Assembly (NCBI GenBank): GCA_020853375.1
Contig: JADYZA010000068.1
Location: 1-12,805 of the forward strand
From: Verrucomicrobiota bacterium
GTDB lineage: Bacteria > Verrucomicrobiota > Kiritimatiellia > Kiritimatiellales > Tichowtungiaceae
Length of the DNA stretch: 12,805 nt
Reading direction: 5' to 3'
A program made the translations under genes and the position numbers. Below the pieces are notes generated by a model. That model ran no database searches. It was given only the letters and a program-made list of their open reading frames with translations, and was not told where the DNA came from. Below, one piece after another: positions 1 to 8,422 of this stretch (its first letter is position 1; each line of letters begins with the position of its first letter).

Positions 1-1639
<1,639 letters not shown>

Positions 1640-1656
1640 ACGATGAAAGATGAAGT

Positions 1657-2196
1657 ATGAAAAAGGTGTTGCTTCATACTTGTTGCGCGCCGTGCGCCGC
1701 GCCGTCAGCCGAACGACTGATCCTCGAAGGCCATGACGTGGTGCTGTATTTCAGCAACTTCAACATTCATCCGGTGGACGAATATCTGAAACGCCTCAGC
1801 CATGCGCGCAGGCTGGCGGAAAAAATGAATCTGGTGATCGAGGAGGATCAATACGATCACGACGTGTGGCTTAAGCACATCCAAGGTTTGGAAAACGAGC
1901 CGGAGAAGGGCGCGCGCTGCCGCAAATGCTTTGAATTCAGTTTGGCGCGCACCAGTCAGATGGCTGAACGGCTCGGCATTCCGGCCTTCGCCACGACGCT
2001 GACACTCAGCCCGCATAAAGTATCACGCATTATTTTTGAGATCGGCGCGCAGTTCCCGCGCTTTGTACCGATCGATTTTAAAAAGCAGGGCGGATTTCTT
2101 CGCGGAATCGAACTGACGGCGGAATACGAGCTTTACCGCCAGAGCTATTGCGGCTGTGAGTTTTCGCTGCGCGGTAGAGGGGTCTGCCCAAACTAG
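1657..2196 (+). CDS. queH: epoxyqueuosine reductase QueH (DUF208)
   Basis: The 179-residue protein matches QueH (DUF208), which reduces epoxyqueuosine in tRNA to queuosine and replaces the unrelated QueG in many bacteria. Visible family motifs, in order, are HTCCAPC (residues 7-13), FSNFNIHPVDEYLKR near 32-46, EPEKGARCRKCFEF near 81-94, FATTLTLSPHK near 110-120, FKKQGGF near 141-147, and LYRQSYCGCEFS near 159-170. The cysteine pairs CC, CxxC and CGC are the likely ligands of the iron-sulfur cluster and the second metal seen in this family. It starts 17 bp after tgt, through a linker in which TGAA recurs four times. Tgt and QueH act at an early and the final tRNA-level step of the same pathway; QueA, needed between them, is not in the window. 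The start ATG at 1657 places HTCC at the usual distance from the N-terminus. Confidence 0.95.
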   Translation: MKKVLLHTCCAPCAAPSAERLILEGHDVVLYFSNFNIHPVDEYLKRLSHARRLAEKMNLVIEEDQYDHDVWLKHIQGLENEPEKGARCRKCFEFSLARTSQMAERLGIPAFATTLTLSPHKVSRIIFEIGAQFPRFVPIDFKKQGGFLRGIELTAEYELYRQSYCGCEFSLRGRGVCPN

Positions 2197-2389
2197 CGGC
2201 GGCGGTTTGCCTGAAGCTGATAGCCGGGGTCATAGGAACAATCTCAGAAGAAGACCAGGGTGCATGCAAGGGAAGGTGACGGTTGATCCCGATCAAGAAG
2301 AGGAGTAAAAGCAAGCTACTCGCTCAGCGGAATGGAGGGGTATTTTGTATTTGACCGGAACCTCTAATGGGGATCCCTTGGGGAGATGA
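2197..2389. other. 193-bp gene-free stretch between queH and the NYN gene
   Basis: No frame on either strand gives a convincing protein here. The plus strand is purine-rich and broken by stops. Small self-complementary pieces are present: TTGATC-CC-GATCAA at 2283-2296, GAGTA/TACTC at 2303-2321, and GGGATCCC near 2370-2378. No T-tract follows any of them, so none is a clear terminator. The texture (stop-rich, purine-rich, several short helices) could be a structured RNA, a degraded mobile element, or simply a leader. I do not recognise a family. Confidence 0.4.
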
Positions 2390-2845
2390 ATGAAGTACGA
2401 TCGGCTCATCATAGACGGCTATAACCTGATGCATCAGGACTCGGCGCTCGAAGGGCGGCGGGATGACTTGCAGACCGCCCGTCAGCGGTTGGTTCGACGG
2501 ATTGAACAGGCCGCTTCAGGAATGGCTTCTAAAATCACTGTGGTCTTCGACGGACAAGAAGGCGGGCGGGACATCGCACTGGACGCGCCGAATCTTGAAG
2601 TGCTTTTTTCGCCCGCCAACCGCACGGCGGACGGCGTGATTGAGCAGATGGTTTGTAATGCGGAAAATCCGGCGCGGATTCTGGTGGTGACATCCGACTG
2701 GATTGAACAGCGGCTGGTTTCCGTTTTCGGTGCGTCGGTGATTTCCTGCCGCGAGTTTCTCCTGCATTGCGAAATGCCGCCATCTGTGCCGAGAAAAATA
2801 AAGCCGCCGCGCGGCTCTAAACTGGGTGATTTTTTTCCGGAGTAA
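2390..2845 (+). CDS. YacP-like NYN domain protein (predicted PIN-fold nuclease)
   Basis: The product has 151 residues and is a single NYN domain of the YacP (DUF901) type. It opens with the strand LIIDGYNLMH (residues 6-15). The conserved acidic positions of the fold are visible: D9, D54 in VVFDG, D81 in TADGVIEQM, and D103 in VVTSDWIEQ. In PIN-fold nucleases these carboxylates bind the metal that cuts RNA; YacP/Rae1 proteins act on RNA at the ribosome in Firmicutes, but whether this one does is inference. A good Shine-Dalgarno (GGGAG at 2381-2385) lies 4 nt before the ATG. The C-terminal tail, rich in Lys, Arg and Pro (residues 130-147), could contact RNA. It ends 2 bp before rimO, so the two are almost certainly translated from one message, and a role in translation quality would fit that partner. 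Confidence 0.85.
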   Translation: MKYDRLIIDGYNLMHQDSALEGRRDDLQTARQRLVRRIEQAASGMASKITVVFDGQEGGRDIALDAPNLEVLFSPANRTADGVIEQMVCNAENPARILVVTSDWIEQRLVSVFGASVISCREFLLHCEMPPSVPRKIKPPRGSKLGDFFPE

Positions 2846-2847
2846 AA

Positions 2848-4197
2848 ATGAAAAAAAATGTGAAAAAACAATCTGTTCGCGCCCCAGTCGTCGCGCTGGT
2901 CAGTCTCGGCTGTGCCAAAAACACAGTGGATTCTGAACTCATTCTCGGTCGGTTTGCTGAAAGCGGCTGGCTGATTGCCGAAGAACCCGCCGATGCAGAC
3001 ATCTGCCTCGTCAATACCTGCGGATTTATTCAGGATGCCCGCGAAGAGGCGGCGGGCGTTTTGCGCGAACTGCGCGGACTTAAAGAAGGCGGCGGCCCGC
3101 GCGCTGTGGTTGCTGTCGGATGTTTGGTGAAACGGGTTGCCGACAGTCCGGAGCTGGAAGAATTTCTGACGGCCGCCGATGCGCGGGTTTCGTTTCCAGA
3201 CTACAGTCGTCTGCCGGAAATCTGCGCAGGACTGCTGGGCGAAGAGGCTGAAACATCCGCGCCGGAAAGCTACAATGAATTTTTGATCCGTCCGCGCCTG
3301 CGGATGGGTTCGCCGCATACGGCCTATCTGAAAATTTCCGAAGGCTGTTCCAATCCTTGCACATTTTGTTCTATTCCGAAGATTCGTGGAAAGCAGGTCA
3401 GCCGCCCGATGGACGATATTCTCACCGAAGCCCGCGCACTGATTGAGGCGGGCGCGGTGGAACTTAATTTGATCGCACAGGACACAACCGCATATGGCAA
3501 GGACTGGGACGGTCAGCTTCATCTGGCAACGCTGCTCCGCCGTTTACGCGATGAAATTAAAGACGATGTCTGGTTCCGGCTGATGTATGTCTGTCCTCAG
3601 CATCTCACCCGCGACGTGCTGGAGGCGATGGCTTCCGATCCCCGGTTCTGTCCGTATATCGACATACCGCTTCAGCATATTTCTGATCACATGCTCAGCG
3701 CGATGGGCCGCCAGATTACCCGTTTCCAAACCTTGGAAAAACTCGATTTGATCCGCGAAGTCATTCCGGACTGCGCCATCCGCACGGCGTTTATTACCGG
3801 CCATCCCGGCGAAACGGAAGGCGACTTCAAAGAACTGCTCGAATTCGTCAGGGAAGGGCGCTTTACCCATGCGGGCGTTTTTGCCTATTCCGCCGAACCA
3901 GGCACTCGTTCCGCCAAAATGGATGACAGCGTGCCGGAGGCGATTAAAGAAGAACGCCGAACTCTCTTGATGGATGCTCAGCGCGATGTTTCCGCCGCAC
4001 GGTGCGCCGCGCGGATCGGAAAAACCATCGAGGTGATGATCGACGGACTGAGCGAAGATGGACTGATTGGCCGCTCGCAATATGAAGCGCCGGAAGTGGA
4101 CGGCGTGGTTTTTCTGCCGGAGTTTGATGCGGTTCCCGGCGACCGATTTGACGTCGAGGTCAGTTCAGCGCTTGATTACGATCTGATTGCCGGATGA
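2848..4197 (+). CDS. rimO: ribosomal protein uS12 (aspartate) methylthiotransferase RimO
   Basis: This radical-SAM enzyme adds a methylthio group to the conserved aspartate of ribosomal protein uS12. The 449 residues follow the family layout. The N-terminal UPF0004 domain has three cluster cysteines, C22 in VSLGCAKNTVDSE, C58 in VNTCGF and C92 in VAVGCL. The radical SAM core binds its 4Fe-4S cluster through C167, C171 and C174 in SEGCSNPCTFCSIP. The C-terminal TRAM domain covers roughly residues 385-449. The signatures SLGCAKNTVDSE and LIAQDTTAYG separate RimO from its tRNA-modifying relative MiaB. The start ATG is 2 bp after the stop of the NYN gene, and GGAG at the end of that gene serves as ribosome binding site. 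The stop TGA at 4195-4197 takes part in a hairpin with the stop of the convergent prepilin gene. Confidence 0.97.
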   Translation: MKKNVKKQSVRAPVVALVSLGCAKNTVDSELILGRFAESGWLIAEEPADADICLVNTCGFIQDAREEAAGVLRELRGLKEGGGPRAVVAVGCLVKRVADSPELEEFLTAADARVSFPDYSRLPEICAGLLGEEAETSAPESYNEFLIRPRLRMGSPHTAYLKISEGCSNPCTFCSIPKIRGKQVSRPMDDILTEARALIEAGAVELNLIAQDTTAYGKDWDGQLHLATLLRRLRDEIKDDVWFRLMYVCPQHLTRDVLEAMASDPRFCPYIDIPLQHISDHMLSAMGRQITRFQTLEKLDLIREVIPDCAIRTAFITGHPGETEGDFKELLEFVREGRFTHAGVFAYSAEPGTRSAKMDDSVPEAIKEERRTLLMDAQRDVSAARCAARIGKTIEVMIDGLSEDGLIGRSQYEAPEVDGVVFLPEFDAVPGDRFDVEVSSALDYDLIAG

Positions 4198-4220
4198 TTT
4201 TTCCAGATAGTGGAAAATCA
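4195..4220. terminator. hairpin between convergent rimO and prepilin genes
   Basis: An inverted repeat of about 10 base pairs with one bulged T (4202) and a GATAG loop (4206-4210) joins the rimO stop codon (4195-4197) to the complement of the prepilin stop codon (4218-4220). Inner pairs are CCA/TGG, outer pairs TGATTTT/AAAATCA. It is placed where a two-way terminator is needed. No clear T-run follows on either strand, so intrinsic termination is only likely, not shown. Confidence 0.4.
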
Positions 4221-4529
4221 GTAGGTTGCGCTGGTGCCAACTGGATTCAGCGTGATGGTGCTCCCGCCAACAGTCAGTCCCGCCTGATTCGTGATCCCGT
4301 TGCCCATATAGGTCGCAATATTGGTCCAGACGACGGCGGTTCCCGTCGCTTTGTTATTGATGATGGCCCACTGATCTTTAGCGGCATTCACGGAGGCGAC
4401 GTTGACTTCCTGCATATTGTCTTCCGCACTTCTGCGAGCGCCGATGAAAGAGGGAATGCCGATGGCGGCAATCAGGCCAATGATGGCCACGACAATCAGA
4501 ATTTCGACGAGGGTAAACGCTTTTTTCAT
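4218..4529 (-). CDS. type IV prepilin-like protein (103 aa), first copy
   Basis: The 103-residue protein starts MKKAFTLVEILIVV: a short charged leader, the prepilin peptidase site before F5 with E9 (+5) kept, and one hydrophobic helix up to about residue 28 (class III signal). The residue before the cut is Ala, not the usual Gly; Ala is tolerated in some prepilins. There is no cysteine, so the usual disulfide D-loop is absent. The tail GLTVGGSTITLNPVGTSATY resembles that of the prepilin at 6370-6726, so the two are paralogues. It could be a major pilin, a minor pilin, or a GspG-like pseudopilin. The middle (VNAAKDQWAIINN) resembles small prepilin-like proteins of PVC bacteria, from memory. 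AGGAGA at 4536-4541 is a good ribosome binding site 6 nt before the ATG, and a sigma-54-like promoter lies upstream at 4558-4573. The gene stands alone, convergent with rimO and divergent from the GT-C gene. Confidence 0.9.
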   Translation of the reverse strand: MKKAFTLVEILIVVAIIGLIAAIGIPSFIGARRSAEDNMQEVNVASVNAAKDQWAIINNKATGTAVVWTNIATYMGNGITNQAGLTVGGSTITLNPVGTSATY

Positions 4530-4557
4530 AACTTGTCTCCTAAACCAGCATATTCAG

Positions 4558-4573
4558 AGCATACTTTGTGCCG
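4558..4573 (-). promoter_or_regulatory. candidate sigma-54 promoter of the first prepilin gene
   Basis: Read on the minus strand the site is CGGCAC-AAAGT-ATGCT, against the RpoN consensus TGGCAC-N5-TTGCW. The invariant GG (4572-4571) and GC (4560-4559) are exactly 10 nt apart. The predicted start of transcription is near 4547, giving a leader of about 18 nt that just contains the AGGAGA ribosome binding site. A PilR-type activator is encoded at 6953-8326. Confidence 0.65.
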
Positions 4574-4632
4574 CAGGGACAGATAAAATAATGAACTGGC
4601 AGGAATTGTAGAGGTTCGTTAAAACAGCAGGC

Positions 4633-6339
4633 ATGAAATGGATTTCAAAACGTTTTTTATGGCCGCTCCTGGTGGCGGGATTGGCGGCGCTGTTTTTTCT
4701 ACCGGTTCTGCGGGGCGAATTCCTGCATTGGGATGATTATGCGCTGTATGTTGAAAACCCCTATTATACCGGGCTGGCTTTCGGGAATTGGCGTTGGATG
4801 TGCACAACGTTTCGTTACGGCCATTGGCAACCGCTCACCTGGCTGACCTGTGCGTTGGATTTCAATTTTTGGAAACTGAATGCGTCCGGCTGGCATCTGA
4901 CCAATTTGGGGATTCATGCCATCAACGCCATGCTGGTTTACGGTCTTTGTCTGACCTTTCTTAAAGACAAATCCAGACGCTGTACAGCGGCGCTGGCCGC
5001 GCTGTTCTGGGCGGTTCACCCTTTGCGGGTGGAGGCTGTGTCTTGGCTGGCAACACGCGGTTATCTGCTTTGCACCGCCTTTTGCCTTTTGACCGTTTTG
5101 TTTTATTTGCGAGCGATTGAGCAGAAACGTTACCCGCTGGCGGCGTTACTGTGTTTTGCACTGGCGACTCTCACCAAAGGGATCGGCATGATGCTTCCGC
5201 TGGTATTGCTGTTGCTGGATTGGTTTCCTCTCCGCCGAATCATTTCCATGCGAACGGCATTTCGTTGTGCGATTGAGAAAACCCCGTTTTTCATCCTGTC
5301 ACTGGTGACGGGGATCACCGCCTTTTTGGCCAAGAAAGCCGACGGAGGAATGGCGCCCGTTGCATTATACGGCCCAGTTGAGCGAATCGGACAGGCGGTG
5401 TACGGAGTTTGGTTCTATCTGTTCAAAACCGTCTCGCCACGGAATTTATCGCCGCTTTATGAGAAACATCCGGAGCTTTGGCAGGTGTTGGCCGCTTTGC
5501 TCTTTTTAACAGCGGCGGGCATCATTATTTTTCTGTTCCGGAAAAGGCTTTTTCCAATCATCGGAACTGCAGGCGCTTTTCTACTGCTTATTTTTCCAAT
5601 GCTTGGAATCACGCAAAGTGGTTCACAAATGTTTGCCGACCGCTTTACTTATCTGGCTGCCGTTCCGTTTTCAATTTTTCTGGCCGCCGGGCTGGTGCGG
5701 TTGCAAAAACCAATGCATAGAGCGGTGTGTGGTTTGCTGGCGGTGCTGTTACTCCTATTGGGTGTCCAGTCCGTTGTATATTCCAATGTTTGGAAAACTG
5801 AACTGTCACTTTGGAGCTATGCGGTTACCGTTGACGGCAGTCAGTCGGGTGCGCAAAACAATCTTGGCATTGTACTCATAGGACTCAACGAGTATGAAAA
5901 AGCGCTCGGTTGCTTGGACAAAGCTCTTGCGATGCGTCCGGAATATGCCGACGCCCTGAATAACAGAGCGTTAATAAAATTAAACAAGGGCCAATACGAA
6001 GAAGCCATTCATGATTTGAATATCGCCCTGCCTCAAGGGTTTATGAGGGCGAACGATCGCGCGAAAATGTGGGTCTTGCGGGGATTAGCTCTCGAAGGCA
6101 TGAGCAATAATCCTGCGGCCATTGTCGATTATTCGACCGTAATAGAGCGTCCGGATGTTGACTCAGGCTGTCGCCTGAAAGCGCTGCAGGCCCGCGCCCG
6201 GCTCCGGCTTGCCGCCGATAGAGTTAAGGATGCGGAAACCGATTTGAAGGCCATGCTGGTAACGCCCGATTCTTCCGGAGAATTTCATCGCCGAGCTGAA
6301 GCGGTACTCACTGAGATAAAAAAAATCCCCAGGGAATAA
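4633..6339 (+). CDS. GT-C-type membrane glycosyltransferase-like protein with C-terminal TPR repeats (TMTC-like)
   Basis: The 568-residue protein has many hydrophobic helices in its first about 385 residues and TPR-like repeats after that. Residues typical of GT-C and TMTC-type enzymes are visible: the acidic pair D34-D35 in HWDDYALYVENP in the first outside loop, HWQPLTW at 64-70, HPLRVEAVSWLATRGYL at 129-145, and ADRFTYLA at 335-342, close to the ERYLYLP signature of TMTC proteins. TPR-like units sit near 405-437 (AQNNLGIVLIGLNEYEKALG) and 440-470 (ADALNNRALIKLNKGQYEEA). GT-C enzymes move sugars from lipid carriers to proteins or glycans outside the membrane; TMTC proteins are O-mannosyltransferases in animals. 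The substrate here is unknown. Its place between two prepilin genes suggests pilin glycosylation (inference). It is divergent from the first prepilin gene, and its stop codon lies inside the terminator of the second. The ribosome binding site is weak (CAGG close to the ATG). Confidence 0.8.
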   Translation: MKWISKRFLWPLLVAGLAALFFLPVLRGEFLHWDDYALYVENPYYTGLAFGNWRWMCTTFRYGHWQPLTWLTCALDFNFWKLNASGWHLTNLGIHAINAMLVYGLCLTFLKDKSRRCTAALAALFWAVHPLRVEAVSWLATRGYLLCTAFCLLTVLFYLRAIEQKRYPLAALLCFALATLTKGIGMMLPLVLLLLDWFPLRRIISMRTAFRCAIEKTPFFILSLVTGITAFLAKKADGGMAPVALYGPVERIGQAVYGVWFYLFKTVSPRNLSPLYEKHPELWQVLAALLFLTAAGIIIFLFRKRLFPIIGTAGAFLLLIFPMLGITQSGSQMFADRFTYLAAVPFSIFLAAGLVRLQKPMHRAVCGLLAVLLLLLGVQSVVYSNVWKTELSLWSYAVTVDGSQSGAQNNLGIVLIGLNEYEKALGCLDKALAMRPEYADALNNRALIKLNKGQYEEAIHDLNIALPQGFMRANDRAKMWVLRGLALEGMSNNPAAIVDYSTVIERPDVDSGCRLKALQARARLRLAADRVKDAETDLKAMLVTPDSSGEFHRRAEAVLTEIKKIPRE

Positions 6340-6352
6340 TCCCCGGGGATTT
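6318..6352 (-). terminator. rho-independent terminator of the second prepilin gene
   Basis: AAATCCCC (6323-6330) pairs with GGGGATTT (6345-6352), and an inner GGG/CCC pairs around the loop AATAAT. On the minus strand the stem is followed by a run of T (complement of the A-run 6318-6325), the form of an intrinsic terminator, 17 nt after the prepilin stop. On the plus strand there is no T-run after the stem beyond TTT. The TAA of the convergent GT-C gene (6337-6339) lies in the loop. Confidence 0.8.
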
Positions 6353-6369
6353 CGAACCACATTTAATTT

Positions 6370-6726
6370 TTAGTAGGATGTGGTTGCGCCAACAGTGGCG
6401 CCGATCTGAATGGTCGTTCCGCCAACGGTCAGAGCAGATGTGTCTGTGATCTTCAGCGCGGCCAGCAGGTTCGTGCGGCCAGCTGTGCCGGCTGCGATTG
6501 AGGTGCTGTCATTCGCATCCATTGCGCCGGTAACCGAGCCTGTGGGCAGGGTCAAAACTGCTTTGGCTTTGTTTACTTCAGCAATGTTACGGGCTTTGCT
6601 CTTTTCCTGAGCGTTGCCGTATGCGCCGATGATGGACGGAATACCGATAGCGGCCAACAGACCGATAATGGCTACGACGATCATGATTTCAACCAGTGTG
6701 AACCCTTTTTTATTCATCTTTTTCAT
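6370..6726 (-). CDS. type IV prepilin-like protein (118 aa), second copy
   Basis: The protein begins with a classic class III leader, MKKMNKKG, then FTLVEIMIVVAIIG: Gly before the cut, Phe at +1 and Glu at +5, and a hydrophobic assembly helix to about residue 32. The mature part is about 110 residues with no cysteine, is rich in Ala, Thr and Gly, and ends ALTVGGTTIQIGATVGATTSY (final residues 98-118), like the tail of the prepilin at 4218-4529. It follows pilR on the same strand and has its own terminator, the position of pilA in many pil loci, so it is the better candidate for the main pilin. An inner ATG at 6717 (MNKKG) is an alternative start giving a five-residue leader. AAGG lies about 9 nt before the chosen start, in a very A-rich leader. 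No sigma-54 site with GG-N10-GC spacing was found in the 226 bp upstream. Confidence 0.92.
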   Translation of the reverse strand: MKKMNKKGFTLVEIMIVVAIIGLLAAIGIPSIIGAYGNAQEKSKARNIAEVNKAKAVLTLPTGSVTGAMDANDSTSIAAGTAGRTNLLAALKITDTSALTVGGTTIQIGATVGATTSY

Positions 6727-6853
6727 TTTTATTTACCTTACTTTTATTTTTTACTTTTAACCGCCGGTGGTCTGTTTCGTGATCAAGTCTCTTGTTTTGT
6801 GTACCGGTTTTAAAATTTTTGTCTTGAGCGAATCTCCGCTTCCGACGTCCGAA

Positions 6854-6885
6854 ATTCTAGCCTGTAAATTATTTGTTACAACAAA
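6854..6885 (-). promoter_or_regulatory. possible sigma-70-type promoter and inverted repeat upstream of the second prepilin gene
   Basis: In the 226-bp gap between pilR and the prepilin gene (6727-6952), the minus strand reads TTGTAA (6881-6876), 16 nt, TAGAAT (6859-6854), a fair -35/-10 pair. It overlaps the inverted repeat TTTGTT-AC-AACAAA (6872-6885), which would suit a regulator binding at the -35 box. The rest of the gap is AT-rich and holds no gene. The leader would be about 120 nt. Confidence 0.3.
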
Positions 6886-6952
6886 CTTATGCAAAAATCT
6901 ATGTCAGGTCTTAGACTACGGGAGCCGTCGAAATATTGCCTTCCGCTTGGCT

Positions 6953-8326
6953 TTATTTTTTTTGGTCAGAGGGCAGTTTGCGGTAGAGGGTGGCTAAGCT
7001 GATACCAAGTTCGCTGGCCGCTTTTTCTTTGTCGCCGTTCATGCTCTCGATGGTGCGTTGCAGGAATTCTTTTTCTTTGTCGTGCAGAAACGCCTTCAGA
7101 GACTTTGCCTTAAACTGTTCGCGACGGCTGGTGATGATACCGGACTTGAGTCCTTCTTCGACGGTTCCAACTATTTTAGCTGGCAGCGTGTCTTTGGTGA
7201 TGTTTCCCTGCGCGAAGGTCAGAGCGTGCAGAATCGCGTTTTCCAGTTCCCGCACATTTCCTGGCCAGTTGTAGTTATCGAGAATACTTTGCGCCTCGTG
7301 GTCGATCTGCGGGAGTTCTGCGCCTGATCCGAGTTCACGCCGCAGAATATGGTCTACCAGCGGCAGAATATCTTCCGGGCGGTTGCGTAGCGGCGGGATA
7401 TCGATACTGATGACGCTGAGGCGGTAGTAAAGGTCTTCGCGGAATTTCCCCTGCTCAATCAGCGTTTCAAGTTTTTCATTCGAGGCCGCAATAATCCGCA
7501 CATCGACTTCCGTGTGATCCGAGCCGCCAACCTTGCGGATTTTCTTATCCTGAAGAACCCGCAACAGCTTGGATTGGATTTCGAGCGGCATGGAGCTGAT
7601 TTCATCTAAGAAAAGGGTTCCACCGTGTGCAGTTTCAAACAGGCCTGCTTTTGTGGCATTAGCGCCGGTGAAAGAACCTTTCACATGCCCGAACATTTCA
7701 GATTCCATCAGTTGGGCGGGCAGGGCGGCGCAGTTGACGGCCATAAAGGTGGCTTCCTTACGTGGACTGTAATGGTGGAGTGCTCTGGCTACCAGTTCTT
7801 TGCCCGTGCCGCTTTCTCCGTAGATTAGCACCGTGGTGGAGGTGGGTGCCACGCGCTCAATCATTCCGCATACTTTGCGCATTCCTTGGCTTTCAGCCAC
7901 GATTCCGCCAAGCTGTGCTTTATGCTCAAGCCGTGCTTTGAGGTCCTTGTTTTCTGAGATGGCGTTGTGGTATTCGAGCGCCCGTTGAACTGTCAGCACC
8001 AGCTCATCCAGCTTGAAAGGTTTTGTGATATAATCAAACGCTCCTTCTTTCATGGCCTCGACGGCGGTGGCCACGGTTCCATAGGCGGTGAGCATGATGA
8101 CACCCATGTCCGGCCATGATGCGGCAGCTTTTCGCAGAAGTTCCATGCCGTTGATCGGAGTCATGTTGATATCCGAGATCATCAGATCGAACTTTTCGGT
8201 CTGGAGTAGTTGCAACGCCTTTTCGCCATTGCTGGCGGGAGTGGCATCATATCCCTGCCCGATAAGGATTTTATTAAGCAGGTTTAGGATGGTTGGCTCG
8301 TCGTCTACGATAAGAATACGCGGCAT
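6953..8326 (-). CDS. pilR: PilR-like sigma-54 dependent response regulator (NtrC family)
   Basis: The 457-residue protein has the three NtrC-family parts. The receiver domain (1-120) has D8/D9, phospho-acceptor D52 in ISDINM, T80 and K102. The AAA+ domain (about 140-375) has Walker A GESGTGKE at 170-177, the sigma-54 contact loop GSFTGA at 217-222 (a variant of GAFTGA with Ser at the second place), Walker B GGTLFLDE at 235-242, and RLSVISIDIPPLRNRPEDI at 302-320. The Fis-type DNA-binding helix-turn-helix is near 432-451 (DKEKAASELGISLATLYRKL). It should activate RpoN promoters when phosphorylated. The start is taken at MPRILIVDDE, where this family begins; a TTG at 8359 in the same frame is possible, but neither has a good ribosome binding site. 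It follows the pilS-like gene after 96 bp and precedes a prepilin gene, the classic pilS-pilR-pilA order. The call of PilR rests on context; other NtrC regulators look alike. Confidence 0.93.
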   Translation of the reverse strand: MPRILIVDDEPTILNLLNKILIGQGYDATPASNGEKALQLLQTEKFDLMISDINMTPINGMELLRKAAASWPDMGVIMLTAYGTVATAVEAMKEGAFDYITKPFKLDELVLTVQRALEYHNAISENKDLKARLEHKAQLGGIVAESQGMRKVCGMIERVAPTSTTVLIYGESGTGKELVARALHHYSPRKEATFMAVNCAALPAQLMESEMFGHVKGSFTGANATKAGLFETAHGGTLFLDEISSMPLEIQSKLLRVLQDKKIRKVGGSDHTEVDVRIIAASNEKLETLIEQGKFREDLYYRLSVISIDIPPLRNRPEDILPLVDHILRRELGSGAELPQIDHEAQSILDNYNWPGNVRELENAILHALTFAQGNITKDTLPAKIVGTVEEGLKSGIITSRREQFKAKSLKAFLHDKEKEFLQRTIESMNGDKEKAASELGISLATLYRKLPSDQKK

Positions 8327-8344
8327 GGGGTTATCTCGCTTCTT

Positions 8345-8360
8345 GTTGTTTGAAAACAAC
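8345..8360. promoter_or_regulatory. inverted repeat in the pilS-pilR gap, ahead of pilR
   Basis: GTTGTTT-GA-AAACAAC (8345-8360) is a 7-bp inverted repeat ending 18 nt before the pilR start, in an AT-rich 96-bp gap (8327-8422) without any gene. It may be an operator or a small hairpin in the pilR leader. It lies partly inside the alternative TTG-started reading of pilR. Confidence 0.3.
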
Positions 8361-8422
8361 GAATAATTATCATTTTCGAGAATATCCGTCTATACATATT
8401 GCTTGGAAACAAAGGCAGGTTG

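Noticed and set aside
2197..2389. Group II intron end or insertion sequence remnant
   Set aside because: The texture is suggestive, but I can identify no domain V hairpin, intron-encoded reverse transcriptase, terminal repeats or target duplication.
2482..3522. 346-codon open frame on the minus strand across the NYN gene and rimO
   Set aside because: It is antisense to two clear protein families, reads as low-quality sequence with no domain, and results from codon bias on the other strand.
3544..4080. 178-codon minus-strand frame inside rimO
   Set aside because: Fully antisense to the radical SAM and TRAM parts of rimO; no recognisable motif.
4194..4586. 130-codon plus-strand frame over the first prepilin gene
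   Set aside because: It is the complement of an unmistakable prepilin signal and has no ribosome binding site.
6841..6852. Sigma-54-like site upstream of the second prepilin gene (GG...GC near 6850)
   Set aside because: The GG to GC spacing is 9, not 10, nt and the rest of the consensus is poor.
8327..8422. A HATPase domain lost from the pilS-like gene by frameshift
   Set aside because: Only 96 bp remain before pilR, and an ATPase domain needs over 300 bp, so no frameshift within the window can restore it.
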